A DNA stretch of 64,000 bases from assembly GCA_965246925.1 (NCBI GenBank), contig OZ251994.1, positions 1,054,001 through 1,118,000 on the forward strand, written 5' to 3'. The stretch's first letter is position 1; every line of letters begins with the position of its first letter. Shown here piece after piece: positions 32,843 to 42,393 of this stretch. The position numbers were made by a program, and so were the translations under genes. Below the pieces are notes generated by a model. It saw nothing but the letters and a program-made list of their open reading frames with translations, did not search any database and had not been told where the DNA came from. This DNA comes from JANPPS01 sp965246925. Its GTDB lineage: Bacteria; Pseudomonadota; Alphaproteobacteria; Acetobacterales; Acetobacteraceae.

Positions 32843-35053
32843 ATGGAACTTGGCAACTTGGACCCTTCAATGAGACAGCTGGTTTCCGCATCGTCCCCTT
32901 CCGGGGACCTCACGCTTTCGGCGTTGTCGCAAGGGTTTGCGCAGCCGGAGGGGACGGCGTCGGCCGGAGATCTATGGCGCATTCTGTGGCGCCGCCGCTT
33001 GTCGATCGGCGCGGTGACCTTGCTGCTGTTGGGGCTAACGCTCGCCTACTGCCTGCTGGCGCCACCGCTTTATACGTCGTCGTCCGAGCTGCTGATCGAT
33101 CCGCGGGACCGCGTCGTCGTGGTGAACGATATCAATCCATCGACGGTCGCCCCGGATGGCGGCATCACGCAGATCGAAAGCCAGGCACGGGTTATCGAAT
33201 CATCGAGCGTCCTTCTGCGTGCCATTCAGCAGACCCACCTCACGGAAGACACCGATTTCAACGGGGACGGTAAATGGGACCGCTTCGTGGAGATGATCAA
33301 TCTCGGCCCGGCGAAGCCGCGGACGGAGGAGTCGGTTCTGGAGACGACGCTGGGCAGCTTGAAACGGCGGCTGTCGGTGAAACGGGCGGATAAAGTCTTT
33401 GTGATCGAGGTGATCATCAGCGCGCGGACGGCGGAGAAATCGGCGCGGCTGGCAAATGCGATCGCCGAGGCCTACCTGGCGGACCTAGGGGCGGCGCGGG
33501 CGCAGTCTGGGGAGCGCGCGGCAAACGCGCTAGCGGCCAAGCTCGAGGCGCAGCACGCGCGGGTGGACGAGGCGGAGAACGCCATCCAGGATTACAAACA
33601 GGAAAACGGCATCGTCACCGCGAGCGGGCAATTGCTGGGCGATCAGAAGCTGATCGAACTCAGCACCATGCTGACATCGGCGCAGAGCCGTAGTTCGGGC
33701 TTGCGGGCCAAGATCGATCAGGTGGACCAGGTCAGGCGATCCCAGGGCGCGGCCGACGCAACGGCGGAGGCACTGCAATCCCCGGTGATCGGCAAGCTGC
33801 GTGAGCAGGAATCTGGCTTAGTGCAACAGAAGGCCGATCTGGAAGCGCGGCTGGGGCCCAATCATCCCGCGCTGGCCAACAACCGCGCTCAGCTGAATGA
33901 CGTCCGCCGGCTGATCGGTGCCGAACTCACGCGTATCGCGACCTCGACCCGGGCGGATTATGAACGGGCACTCAGCGATGAGCGGTTGCTGTCGGGCCAG
34001 ATTCAACGGATTCAGAACTCGGCCAACGCCGTAAACCAGGCGATGGTCGGGCTGCGGGCGCTGGAGCGGGATTTGGACGCCCGGCGAAGCGTCTATACCG
34101 CTTTCCTGGTCCGCTCGCAGGAGATCCGGGAGCAGGCCGGAATCGACACGAGCAATGCCCGGGTCATCACGCGGGCCATGCCGCCGTCTAAAAAGAGCTG
34201 GCCGTTGACGGGCATCCTGCTCGCGGGTGCCTTGGGCAGCGGGCTTGGGCTAGGGGGCGGACTGGCGCTCATACGGGAATATGCCCGGCCGACGCTGCTG
34301 GGGCCGCGGCAGGTGGAGCAGGCGGCTGGCGCGCGGGTGGTGGCGGTCTTGCCGGGACGGGCGGGAAAGCACGCCGCCGGGGCGCTTCCGGCATTGCAGC
34401 GCACCGCGGATATACCCGGGCCGGGGGAGGACCGGGCGATCGGCAGCCTCGGCCTGGCGCTGCGCCGCATGCTGGATTTGCACGAGAGTGCGGAAGAACA
34501 GGTGGCGGTCCAAACCTTGGTCATCACGTCCGGCGCGGGTGACCTCAGCTCACGGCGCCGGGTCTGCACCCTGTTTGCGGCGGCCGCAGCCCGGCGGGGC
34601 GACCGGGTGCTGCTGGTGGAGGCCGGCCAGATCGGCACCGTGTTCAGCCAGGAGCCGGGGTTGATGGATGTGTTGCGCGGAGACCAGAAATTGGCGGCAG
34701 CGGTGCAACGGCCGGCTTCGTCCGGTCCCGCCCGTCTTGGTCCCGGACGCGCCTCGCAGCAGGACGGGACGACGCTTCAGGATCTGAGCCTCGGGCGGCG
34801 GGGTCAGCGGGAGAACGCCGCCTGGCGCATGCTGGTCGAGGCGCGAAACCTGTTCGACCTCGTGATCATCGACGGCGGTGTTCTCACGGATAACCTGGCC
34901 GTGGCGCCCTTGCTTTCGGCGGCCAACGAAGTGGTGTTCGTCGCCCATTTGGCGCGGACGACGCTGCACGATCTGCGGGTGCTGGCGGACGCGGCCATGA
35001 TTATGGGGCACCCGCTTTCGGCCGCGGTGCTGATCGATGACCGGATTGGCTAG
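32843..35053 (+). CDS. Wzz/Wzc-like polysaccharide co-polymerase with degenerate kinase domain
   Basis: Inner-membrane chain-length/export regulator of 736 residues. Domains: N-terminal Wzz segment with first helix IGAVTLLLLGLTLAYCLLAPPLY (about residues 53-75), a long periplasmic coiled coil (about 210-400), a second helix LTGILLAGALGSGLGLGGGLALI (about 455-477), and a C-terminal BY-kinase-like domain. In that domain the Walker A expected as GxGKST reads SGAGDLSSRRRVC, Walker A' reads VLLVEAG rather than LLIDAD, and there is no tyrosine cluster, so it is probably not an active kinase. Walker B VIIDGG is kept. It is first in a plus-strand unit with the Wzy-like gene, which it overlaps by 17 nt. 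Confidence 0.87.
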   Translation: MELGNLDPSMRQLVSASSPSGDLTLSALSQGFAQPEGTASAGDLWRILWRRRLSIGAVTLLLLGLTLAYCLLAPPLYTSSSELLIDPRDRVVVVNDINPSTVAPDGGITQIESQARVIESSSVLLRAIQQTHLTEDTDFNGDGKWDRFVEMINLGPAKPRTEESVLETTLGSLKRRLSVKRADKVFVIEVIISARTAEKSARLANAIAEAYLADLGAARAQSGERAANALAAKLEAQHARVDEAENAIQDYKQENGIVTASGQLLGDQKLIELSTMLTSAQSRSSGLRAKIDQVDQVRRSQGAADATAEALQSPVIGKLREQESGLVQQKADLEARLGPNHPALANNRAQLNDVRRLIGAELTRIATSTRADYERALSDERLLSGQIQRIQNSANAVNQAMVGLRALERDLDARRSVYTAFLVRSQEIREQAGIDTSNARVITRAMPPSKKSWPLTGILLAGALGSGLGLGGGLALIREYARPTLLGPRQVEQAAGARVVAVLPGRAGKHAAGALPALQRTADIPGPGEDRAIGSLGLALRRMLDLHESAEEQVAVQTLVITSGAGDLSSRRRVCTLFAAAAARRGDRVLLVEAGQIGTVFSQEPGLMDVLRGDQKLAAAVQRPASSGPARLGPGRASQQDGTTLQDLSLGRRGQRENAAWRMLVEARNLFDLVIIDGGVLTDNLAVAPLLSAANEVVFVAHLARTTLHDLRVLADAAMIMGHPLSAAVLIDDRIG

Positions 35054-36413
35054 CCCGGCCGGCCGGCCAACCGGGGCCGCGTTCGGCCTCCTGATGCTGC
35101 TGATCACGTTCGTCGTGATCGGCGTGTCCGGCGGCATGCTCTGGCTGGTTGGCTACAACTACGACGGGCTGACGGGCGGCGTGGTGACGAAGCTTCATCC
35201 ATCCACCTTTCTCATTTTCGCCGCCTTCCTGTTCCGCGCCGTGAGCGCGGGAAATCCCGTGCGCTACGCGGTAGAAGGGGCCTGGTCGAGGCCGGGCAGT
35301 TTCTTTCTGATACTGGCCGCGCTGGTGATGTTCATCCAGATCGTAGCCCGCGCCGGCACCGGCATCGCCGGCACGATCGACACCTTCATGCCGGCCGCGC
35401 TGCTGCTGATCTTGATGGCGGATGTGGATGACCGGACGGCGGGGCGGATGGAGAACCTGCTACATGTGCTCATGTTCATCAACGCCGTGCTGGCGCTGGT
35501 GGAGTTCGGCGGCCATGTGCGGATTTTCCCCTACCGGCTGGACGGGAAAGTGTTCCCGCTCGAGACGCGGTCCGCCGGTCTGCAAGGGCATCCGCTGATG
35601 GGAGCGGCCATCACCGCTTGCTATAGTTTGGGCCTTGTGAACGGCGCCCGGTCTCTGCCGGGCTGGTTCCGATTGGCGATGCTCGCGCTACAAGGCGCCG
35701 CGCTCATCACCTTCGGCGGACGGGCGGCGACGGTCATGACCCTCGCAATGATGGCCGTGTTCTTCGCCGGTGAAACGCACCGGCTGTTCCGCGCGGGCGC
35801 GGTCCCGATATTGGGAGCAGCATTTGCCTTGTTCGTCGCTGCGATCGTGCCGGCCGTGGCAGGGATCCTGATCGAGCGTGGCTTCTTCGATGCCTTGCTG
35901 ATGCGGTTCGTTCGGGATGGCGGCAGCGCCAACGCGCGTGTCGAAATGTTCAGCCTCTTCGGGTCCATTCCGTTTCGGGACCTGCTGGTGGGGCCCGATA
36001 CTGGCTTGGTCGAGAGCTTACGCCGGGTCAGCGGCCTGGAATGGGGAATCGAGCAGCCGATCGTGAACACACTGCTGCATCAGGGCGTAATGATTACGCT
36101 ACTCATGACAGCCGCCATGGCCGGCTTCCTCACGGAGGTCGGACGGCGGGCTGGCCACGGGGTTTGGCTGCCGATGCTCACGTTTGTGATCGTAATGCAA
36201 ACGTCAGAAAGCGTTTCGAGCAAGACGACGATGCTGACCAAGTTCACGCTAATGATGATGTTGCTATACCGGCCCCGGGCTCACCCGGCGGTGCGGAGGC
36301 CGAGCGCCTCGATCATGGCGGGGTCGAGCGCGCGGGTAGTGTCGTCCATGAGGCCCATGCCGTCGAATAGGTTCCAGAAGGCCCACCCGAACCCGAAACC
36401 CTCTGCCATCTGA
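35037..36413 (+). CDS. O-antigen polymerase/ligase-like membrane protein (Wzy type)
   Basis: A 458-residue polytopic protein with about ten hydrophobic segments and a large loop after LIERGFFDALLMRFVRDGGSANARVEMF, where the RxxMF arrangement and following SIPFRDLLVGP resemble Wzy/WaaL-family proteins. It would polymerise exopolysaccharide repeat units at the periplasmic face. The last ~44 residues (from about RPRAHPAVRRP) are hydrophilic, Arg/Pro-rich and coded in the antisense of the end of the GH5 gene, so this tail may be a read-through extension rather than a functional part. It starts inside the preceding gene. Confidence 0.75.
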   Translation: MTGLASPAGRPTGAAFGLLMLLITFVVIGVSGGMLWLVGYNYDGLTGGVVTKLHPSTFLIFAAFLFRAVSAGNPVRYAVEGAWSRPGSFFLILAALVMFIQIVARAGTGIAGTIDTFMPAALLLILMADVDDRTAGRMENLLHVLMFINAVLALVEFGGHVRIFPYRLDGKVFPLETRSAGLQGHPLMGAAITACYSLGLVNGARSLPGWFRLAMLALQGAALITFGGRAATVMTLAMMAVFFAGETHRLFRAGAVPILGAAFALFVAAIVPAVAGILIERGFFDALLMRFVRDGGSANARVEMFSLFGSIPFRDLLVGPDTGLVESLRRVSGLEWGIEQPIVNTLLHQGVMITLLMTAAMAGFLTEVGRRAGHGVWLPMLTFVIVMQTSESVSSKTTMLTKFTLMMMLLYRPRAHPAVRRPSASIMAGSSARVVSSMRPMPSNRFQKAHPNPKPSAI

Positions 36414-37504
36414 CGGACATCACGCACGTAGCGCGCCCGGTCTGGGGCGGGGGCGGCGGTATAGCGCTGATCGGTGCGGAGCGCGCCGAACTCCCCCATG
36501 ACGAGCCGGGCGGAGGGTATGCCGTGCTTTGTGCCCCAGTCCGCGACCGCGCCCAGATATTGCCTCAGAAAGGGGCGGTCCGGTTGCGCGGCGAAATAGA
36601 CGCCCAGGACTTTCTCGGTTTCCTGCATGGCCGCGCGCCGCTCATCTGCACTTGTGCCGTGATCTTCGCTCATGCGGCGGCGGACCGAGGCCAGCGTTTG
36701 CTGCAACGACCCGGCGGAGGCTGGCCAGGGCACATTATTCAGCGCGCGATACACCGGCTCCCGCATCCAGGGCGCGCCCTGATGGCTAAACAAATAGGGC
36801 TCGTAGAAGTGGAAGGCATAGAGCAACGGCTCGAGCGGATGAAGTGGGGCCGGGTCTAGAGCGACAAGGCCGCTGGGCATGCTGCCGCAGGCGCCGGTAG
36901 CAACCAATGTCAGGCCTGGCGCGGCCCGGCGAGCGGTGGATAGTAACTGTATTTGCAGTCCGGCCCACTCCGCCGATACGCAGGCCTGCGGCGGTTCGTT
37001 CACCGGTTCCAGCGCCACGCGGGCAAGGTCAAGGCGGCCCAGTCTGGCCGCGAAAGCCTCAACCAACAGGAGGTAGGGGTTCAGAGCCGGGGCGGTATGC
37101 GCCGAATACATTCTGTCCGGCGTCCAATGATGGGTAGCCCCATTGCCGTGTAGGTTGACGATCACCGACAATCGTTCGGAAAGCGCGGACTGAACGGCCT
37201 CCATGACGTCCTGCAGCAACGCGCCACGCTTGGCTTCATCAAAGGCAAGGAATGGCCCGGGATCGACGGGGATGCGGATAAAGTCAAAGCCGGCCTGGCG
37301 CAGTCTCCGCAAATCTGCCCTGCCCGGCACGGCGCGCTGCGCCTGCCAGGGAGGCCAAGGGTAGTCTGTCCGGGGTGCCGGATATTCACGGGTGAGCGAG
37401 AACCACGGCCAGGTATTCACCCCGCGGCGGAAAGACGATCCCGTCGGTGCAGTTAGCGGCGCCGCGGCCAAGAGTTGGGCCGCGCGCCGCCGGGTTAGTC
37501 TCAA
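36281..37504 (-). CDS. GH5 family endoglucanase, exported
   Basis: Predicted beta-1,4-glucanase or related GH5 hydrolase, 407 residues. The N terminus MRLTRRRAAQLLAAAPLTAP looks like a Tat-type signal. The catalytic acid/base Glu is in LEPVNEPP (about residue 180) and the nucleophile in RLVMGEFGA (about 346); HGNG and FHFYEPYLFSHQG are further GH5 marks. The start is TTG 37504, overlapping the stop of the glycosyltransferase gene as TTGA. Glycoside hydrolases within exopolysaccharide clusters usually trim or edit the polymer. Its 3' end overlaps the convergent Wzy-like gene by 133 nt. Confidence 0.87.
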   Translation of the reverse strand: MRLTRRRAAQLLAAAPLTAPTGSSFRRGVNTWPWFSLTREYPAPRTDYPWPPWQAQRAVPGRADLRRLRQAGFDFIRIPVDPGPFLAFDEAKRGALLQDVMEAVQSALSERLSVIVNLHGNGATHHWTPDRMYSAHTAPALNPYLLLVEAFAARLGRLDLARVALEPVNEPPQACVSAEWAGLQIQLLSTARRAAPGLTLVATGACGSMPSGLVALDPAPLHPLEPLLYAFHFYEPYLFSHQGAPWMREPVYRALNNVPWPASAGSLQQTLASVRRRMSEDHGTSADERRAAMQETEKVLGVYFAAQPDRPFLRQYLGAVADWGTKHGIPSARLVMGEFGALRTDQRYTAAPAPDRARYVRDVRQMAEGFGFGWAFWNLFDGMGLMDDTTRALDPAMIEALGLRTAG

Positions 37505-38673
37505 CCCACTTCCTGCCCGACCAGGGCGGATGCACGCGTCCGGCCCTCAATGAGCGATAGGCCTAAAAGCTCGGCCGCCTCCGTCTCATACGCGGCGAGC
37601 ACGTCGTCCCACACGAACTCTTCCCGGGCCCGGCGGCGGGCGGCGCTTTGGGCATCGGCGATAAAAGCGTCATCCTCGATGGCGCGCACCATGCAGGCCT
37701 CACACTGTGCTGCAGTGTCGAAATAGGCTCCAGCGTCGCCCGCGGTCCAACGGTTGAACGGGTTGTCATGGGCGATGACGGCGTTCCCGGCCCAGAGCGC
37801 TTCCACGAGGGACGGGTTGGTCCCCCCTACCATATGGCCATGGAGGTAGGCCCGCGCGTGGAACCGTATCGCGCTCACGGCCGTGGCGTCATAGATGGCG
37901 CCCGGAAAAACCACCTCGTCGCTCGCAGCCTCCATCACTTGGCGATGGTATGCGCGTTCCATGTCCAGCGTGCCGACCACGACGAGCTTGCATCCCCGCT
38001 TCTCCTTGGAGAACGCTTCGACGAAGGCGGCGATATTATTGTCCGGCTCGATCCGGGCAATGGAGAGCAAGTAGTTGCCAGGCTCGAGTCCTAAATCCCA
38101 CACTGGTCCGGTTCCAGCCTGAGTGACCGGGTGGCCACCATAGGGAATCATGCGGATGGCGTCCCGCCCGCGGCGGGTGGCGACGTGCTTTGCAATGGCA
38201 GGATGATCTGCAATGAGGCGGTGAGAGGTCCAGGCGGCAATCCATTCGTTCACCCAGAACCAGCTTCGCGCGGCCATGCCCCATTTCGGGCGCTTCCACT
38301 CGATACCGTCCATGTTCGTCATCACCTTACGGCCATACAACCGAAGGTAGGGCAGGAACGCGGCACCATTATAACCAAGCACCAGGCATACGCCAGGGCG
38401 CCGCGCCGCGTCTTTGACGCAATGCCAGTCAAACTCCAGCGTAGCACGAGGGCCGGAGGAGCTGACGCTGACGTGCCGCCGCTCGATCCCGCGCCAGCGG
38501 TCAGACACGATCCGGTCCACGACGATAGGGACTTCGGACTGACAGTAAACGGTCACATCCCAGCCGCGTGATACCAAAAACAGCGCAAGCTTCTCGGCAA
38601 ACGTCTCAAATCCGCCATGCGAGGCCGGTATCCCCCGCGTGCCCAAGATCTGAATGGCAGCCCGAAACTTCAC
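37501..38673 (-). CDS. Glycosyltransferase, DUF1972/GT4 type (rhamnosyltransferase-like)
   Basis: A 390-residue cytoplasmic glycosyltransferase. The N-terminal ILGTRGIPASHGGFETFAEKLA is the DUF1972 signature, followed by LVLGYNGAAFLPYLRL and MTNMDGIEWKR. The C-terminal GT-B half has GNYLLSIARIEPDNNIAAFVEAF and GGTNPSLVEALWAGNAVIA. Members often transfer rhamnose, which would connect with gmd-rmd. The start is GTG 38673. It is translationally coupled to the GH5 gene. Confidence 0.87.
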   Translation of the reverse strand: MKFRAAIQILGTRGIPASHGGFETFAEKLALFLVSRGWDVTVYCQSEVPIVVDRIVSDRWRGIERRHVSVSSSGPRATLEFDWHCVKDAARRPGVCLVLGYNGAAFLPYLRLYGRKVMTNMDGIEWKRPKWGMAARSWFWVNEWIAAWTSHRLIADHPAIAKHVATRRGRDAIRMIPYGGHPVTQAGTGPVWDLGLEPGNYLLSIARIEPDNNIAAFVEAFSKEKRGCKLVVVGTLDMERAYHRQVMEAASDEVVFPGAIYDATAVSAIRFHARAYLHGHMVGGTNPSLVEALWAGNAVIAHDNPFNRWTAGDAGAYFDTAAQCEACMVRAIEDDAFIADAQSAARRRAREEFVWDDVLAAYETEAAELLGLSLIEGRTRASALVGQEVG

Positions 38674-38835
38674 GATGATGTCCCAATCAGCTCAGGTTAA
38701 TAATAATCTCTTAAACTAGACGGAAGTAAGCGAGTTTTATTACAGCGATGGTTGAGTAATATGAGACATTACCACCAGGGCTATGTCTTGCGCAAGCCCT
38801 ATGGCATAGCACGCGGGATTTAACGGATTTGTCCG
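38674..38835. promoter_or_regulatory. A/T-rich divergent promoter region between two glycosyltransferase genes
   Basis: This 162-nt gap separates two divergent glycosyltransferase genes and is the most A/T-rich stretch of the cluster (for example TTAATAATAATCTCTTAAACT). It therefore probably holds promoters in both directions. AGGGCT (38778-38783) and AGCCCT (38796-38801) can pair around a 12-nt loop, and GCTATG/CATAGC nearby overlap the same stem. No gene is seen in it. Confidence 0.45.
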
Positions 38836-39942
38836 ATGCGCATCGCCTGCGTCCACCAAGGGTATGAACTGTACGGTTCAGATCGCTGTTTTGCTGAAAG
38901 CGTGGCGGCGCTGCGAGTTGCCTACCCAGCGGCCGAAATCGACGTCGTGCTGCCCCGGCCGGGTCCGCTGGCAACTTATCTGGGCCCGACCGCCACGCGC
39001 ATCCTGTTCGAGCGGCTATGGATCCTACGGCGGCGTGACCTCAAAACCTTGATGACCATCGGGCTCCTCAGGCTTCCAGCCGCATTGATGCGCGCCGCAC
39101 GGCGCTGCCGAAGTTATAACCTAGTTTACATCAACACGTCCGTCGTCACCGATCACATCCTAGCCGCGCGGATCGCCCCATCCCGCGTCTTGCTGCACGT
39201 GCACGAAATCCCCGAGGGCCTCACGCTTACCATCCTGCGCAGCTTGGTGCGGTGGAGCCACGCGCAGATCATCTTCAACTCGCATGCGACCGAAGCGGCC
39301 TTCGCCTTACCCACTCGAGCCCGGGCACAGGTCATCTACAATGGCATCACCGGGCCGCAGGCGGCTGAGCCGTCCGGCTATGACGGCACTCGTCCGCTCC
39401 GGCTGCTGCTCCTGGGACGCATCAACCGGATCAAGGGTCAAGAGGTTTTGCTCGAGGCAATGGCCGCCCTGCCCGATGCTACCCGTGCACGGATCGAGGT
39501 CAGGATGGTCGGTAACGCTTTCGAGAGCCCGGACAGCGAAGCGGCCCTGCATGCGCTGAAAGACCGCCTCAACCTCTCCAGCACGGTGTCGATCGAGCCG
39601 TTCGCCGAAGACACCGCCCCGCTTTACCGCTGGGCCGATTGGGTGATCGTGCCGTCCCGCCGTCCGGAATCGTTAGGCCGGGTCGCGATCGAGGCGATGG
39701 CGTATGCGCGTCCGGTGCTGGCCTCTGCGATCGGCGGGTTGAAGGAGGTCGTGCTGGACGGGCAGACCGGGTGGCTCATTCCGCCAGACCGCGCCGACGC
39801 GTTGGCCGAGCGGCTGCAGCATATCATCGGGGAGCCGGCGTCGTGGCAGGGCTTCGCCGCCGCGGCCCGCCAGCGCTACCTCGAATTGTTCAGCGACCAG
39901 GCTGCCGCGCAGGCGTTGGCCACGCTTGTCCGGGCCATGTAG
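38836..39942 (+). CDS. Glycosyltransferase family 4
   Basis: A 368-residue GT-B glycosyltransferase. The N-terminal domain begins MRIACVHQGYELYGSDRCFAES (a Gly-rich donor loop variant). The C-terminal domain has RLLLLGRINRIKGQEVLLEAM and the GT4 EX7E motif in PESLGRVAIEAMAYARPVLA. It assembles the lipid-linked repeat unit at the inner membrane; donor and acceptor are unknown. It is first in a plus-strand set with the flippase and a GNAT-like gene, with overlapping or very short gaps. Confidence 0.87.
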   Translation: MRIACVHQGYELYGSDRCFAESVAALRVAYPAAEIDVVLPRPGPLATYLGPTATRILFERLWILRRRDLKTLMTIGLLRLPAALMRAARRCRSYNLVYINTSVVTDHILAARIAPSRVLLHVHEIPEGLTLTILRSLVRWSHAQIIFNSHATEAAFALPTRARAQVIYNGITGPQAAEPSGYDGTRPLRLLLLGRINRIKGQEVLLEAMAALPDATRARIEVRMVGNAFESPDSEAALHALKDRLNLSSTVSIEPFAEDTAPLYRWADWVIVPSRRPESLGRVAIEAMAYARPVLASAIGGLKEVVLDGQTGWLIPPDRADALAERLQHIIGEPASWQGFAAAARQRYLELFSDQAAAQALATLVRAM

Positions 39943-39952
39943 TGCCGCACGC

Positions 39953-41233
39953 ATGATCACCCTGATCCGTCACGTCGCCCGCCGCATGATCATCGTCGTG
40001 AGCGGCGAGGCCGCGCAGAGCGGGGTGCACTTCGTGTTGAACCTCGGCCTGCTGCACCGGCTGCCGCCGCGCGAGTATGGCGTGTTCGCGCTGGTGATGG
40101 TGATGGGCGGGCTGGGCCTTACGTACGTCCGGTCGCTTACGGCCATGCCGGCCAGCATCTGGATCGGGCGCAGCCGGACCATAAGGGAGGCGGACGCTTA
40201 CGATGTGACGTTCGGGTCCGCGGCGCTCATCCTGTCCGCCATGATCGCGGTCATCGTCGTCCTGATCCTGCACGGCTGGGGCGAAAGCGGTGCTGCACTC
40301 GGAGGTTTCTTCGTCGGCTTCTGGTCCCTACGCAGTCATATGCGCACCGCGACGTTCGCCCGGGGGGAGATCATGCCGGTCGCGGTCAGCGACGCGGTCT
40401 TCACCATATGCGGCCTCGGCCTATCCATCGTGGTCTTGGCCTGGGACGAAGGGCAACTGCAGAAGGACGTGTTCGCGCTGCTGAGCCTGGCGAACGTCCT
40501 GGGTATCGGCGCCCTGATCGTCGCCCGGGGCAATCCCGTGCGGATCAGCCTGGGCCGCAGCGTCCGGCGCCGCTATCTAGGGCTTTGGCGTCCGCTGAGC
40601 TGGTCCGGCGTCGGCATCACCACCACGAACCTCCAAGGGCAGGGACTGGCCCTGGTCGTGGCGGCCTTGGCGGGCCCGGCAGGCTATGCGCCGATCGCGG
40701 CCAGCGTGGTATTGTTCGTGCCGGTGCGCATCTTTTCGGCGGCGCTGGTCAACATCGTCCAAGCCCAGCTCTCCGCCGTCGTGGGACGGGGGGAATGGGC
40801 CCGGGTGTGGCAACAGGCGCTAACGTGGACCGCGGTTCTGGGCGGCGTCAGCCTGTTATACGGTGCGGCCGTCGTCACATCGTTGCCGTTGCTGCATCTG
40901 CAAATCTTCAATGACGCCCCGGTTTGGATCGTCGGTTCGTTCGCTTGGGCAATTTCGTGCGCGACCATGCTGTACGTCATGCCGCGCATCATCCTAGAGG
41001 CGGTCGGTGCATTGCGGATGATCGCCTTCATCTCGGCAATTAGCGCCGTCATCGGCATCTCAACGGTTGCGGGACTGTTGCTCGTTTCAACCCCAGCCTG
41101 GTCGATGGCAGGTGGTTTGTTGTCCGAGTTGACAGTTTTGATCGGTTCTTGGCTGGCGCTGCATCGTTGGAAGGATCAAAGACGTGTCCCAGCAGGCCTC
41201 GGGTGGACGGGGCTGCCGCGGAGAGTGCCTTGA
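39953..41233 (+). CDS. Wzx-like polysaccharide flippase
   Basis: Polytopic membrane protein of about 426 residues with around twelve helices, consistent with the PST/MATE-type flippases that move undecaprenyl-linked repeat units across the inner membrane. The N terminus VSGEAAQSGVHFVLNLGLLHRLPPREYGVFALVMVM is typical of this group. ATG 39953 is preferred because it starts 10 nt after the previous stop; an ATG at 39926 would overlap it by 17 nt. With Wzy- and Wzz-like proteins nearby it completes a Wzx/Wzy export set. Confidence 0.8.
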   Translation: MITLIRHVARRMIIVVSGEAAQSGVHFVLNLGLLHRLPPREYGVFALVMVMGGLGLTYVRSLTAMPASIWIGRSRTIREADAYDVTFGSAALILSAMIAVIVVLILHGWGESGAALGGFFVGFWSLRSHMRTATFARGEIMPVAVSDAVFTICGLGLSIVVLAWDEGQLQKDVFALLSLANVLGIGALIVARGNPVRISLGRSVRRRYLGLWRPLSWSGVGITTTNLQGQGLALVVAALAGPAGYAPIAASVVLFVPVRIFSAALVNIVQAQLSAVVGRGEWARVWQQALTWTAVLGGVSLLYGAAVVTSLPLLHLQIFNDAPVWIVGSFAWAISCATMLYVMPRIILEAVGALRMIAFISAISAVIGISTVAGLLLVSTPAWSMAGGLLSELTVLIGSWLALHRWKDQRRVPAGLGWTGLPRRVP

Positions 41234-41263
41234 TGGGTGGACTGGATGGTTGAAGGGGCCGCG

Positions 41264-42388
41264 ATGTCGACGAACCTTTCAGCATCGGGCGTCGTTGGGG
41301 TGCGGGGGTTGCAGCGATGCGACATTCCGCAGGTGTGCGAGCTGTTCGTCCGCACGTTCCGTAAGAAAGCCACAGGCCGTCCAGAGGGGCTCGCGACGGC
41401 GCTGACCGATACGTTTCTGGACGCGCCCGGCGTCATCCCGGGCGCCGGTTCGCTCGTGCACGTGGACGCCGGCGGGCTGATCAACGGCTTCTACGGCATC
41501 ATCAATCTAACGCTCCGCCTCCGTGAACGGACGCTGCGGCTGGGCCTATTGTGCTCCTACATGGCCGATAGCCCGGCCGATAACCCGACGATCGGCGTCA
41601 AGTTGATGCGCAAGGCGCTCCAGCTGCCGCTCGATCTCATCTTTACCGACACGGCCAACAGCACCTCGCTCGACATCGGCCGCGCGCTCCGCGCCGTCAC
41701 CCTTCCGCTGCAGAGTATGGAATGGGCCAAGATCCTGCGCCCGGCCGGGACGGCGGCGTTCATGGTGGGGCGGCGCTGGCCAGTGCTGCGCGATGTAACG
41801 CCGCCGGTGGGCCGCACGCTGGACATCGTGGCCAAGGGTGTTGCCAGCTTGAAGGTGAACACGCGCAACCTGACCGGCGTCACGGACCAAGCGATCCCGT
41901 TAGCCGATTTCGTGGATGGCGCCCCGGCCCTCCTGGACCAGGCCGCCCTGCGGCCAGGCTGGGACCGGCAGGAACTGACATGGCTGATCACCCAGGCCGG
42001 GCTCAAGACCAAGAATGGACCGCTGCATATCCGTGAGGTGCTGGATCGTAACGGGCGCCGGGCCGGGCTGTATCTGATCTACCTGCGGCCCGGCGGCGTA
42101 GCGGCCTCGCTCCAGACCTTGGCCCGGGAAGGCAAGGAGGAGATCGTCGTGGCCAGCATGCTGCGCTTTGCGCATGAGTCGGGCGTGGTGGCCGTCAAGG
42201 GTGCGGCATCGCAATGCGTCGTGCTAGGCTTGATGCATCAAGAAGGCACGTTCTACCGCACGACCATGGCCGCCCAGGCCTGGACCGCCGACCCGGAGAT
42301 CGCCGCGGCGCTACGGGCCGGCAACGTCGTGCTCGGCGGCCTCACCGGGGAGACCTGGACGCGCATCTATTCGGACGTGTTCGAGTAG
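41264..42388 (+). CDS. GNAT-like protein of the exopolysaccharide cluster
   Basis: A 374-residue cytoplasmic protein. The N-terminal VRGLQRCDIPQVCELFVRTFRKKATG resembles the first strand and helix of GNAT acetyltransferases, and LRLGLLCSYMADSPADN followed by a helix GVKLMRKALQLPLDLIFTDTANSTS matches the central part. Its acceptor is not known; acetylation of a sugar or precursor is possible. GAAGGGG lies 6 nt before ATG 41264; an in-frame start at 41237 has no site. It is last in the plus-strand set and convergent with another GNAT-like gene. Confidence 0.6.
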   Translation: MSTNLSASGVVGVRGLQRCDIPQVCELFVRTFRKKATGRPEGLATALTDTFLDAPGVIPGAGSLVHVDAGGLINGFYGIINLTLRLRERTLRLGLLCSYMADSPADNPTIGVKLMRKALQLPLDLIFTDTANSTSLDIGRALRAVTLPLQSMEWAKILRPAGTAAFMVGRRWPVLRDVTPPVGRTLDIVAKGVASLKVNTRNLTGVTDQAIPLADFVDGAPALLDQAALRPGWDRQELTWLITQAGLKTKNGPLHIREVLDRNGRRAGLYLIYLRPGGVAASLQTLAREGKEEIVVASMLRFAHESGVVAVKGAASQCVVLGLMHQEGTFYRTTMAAQAWTADPEIAAALRAGNVVLGGLTGETWTRIYSDVFE

Positions 42389-42393
42389 CGGCC

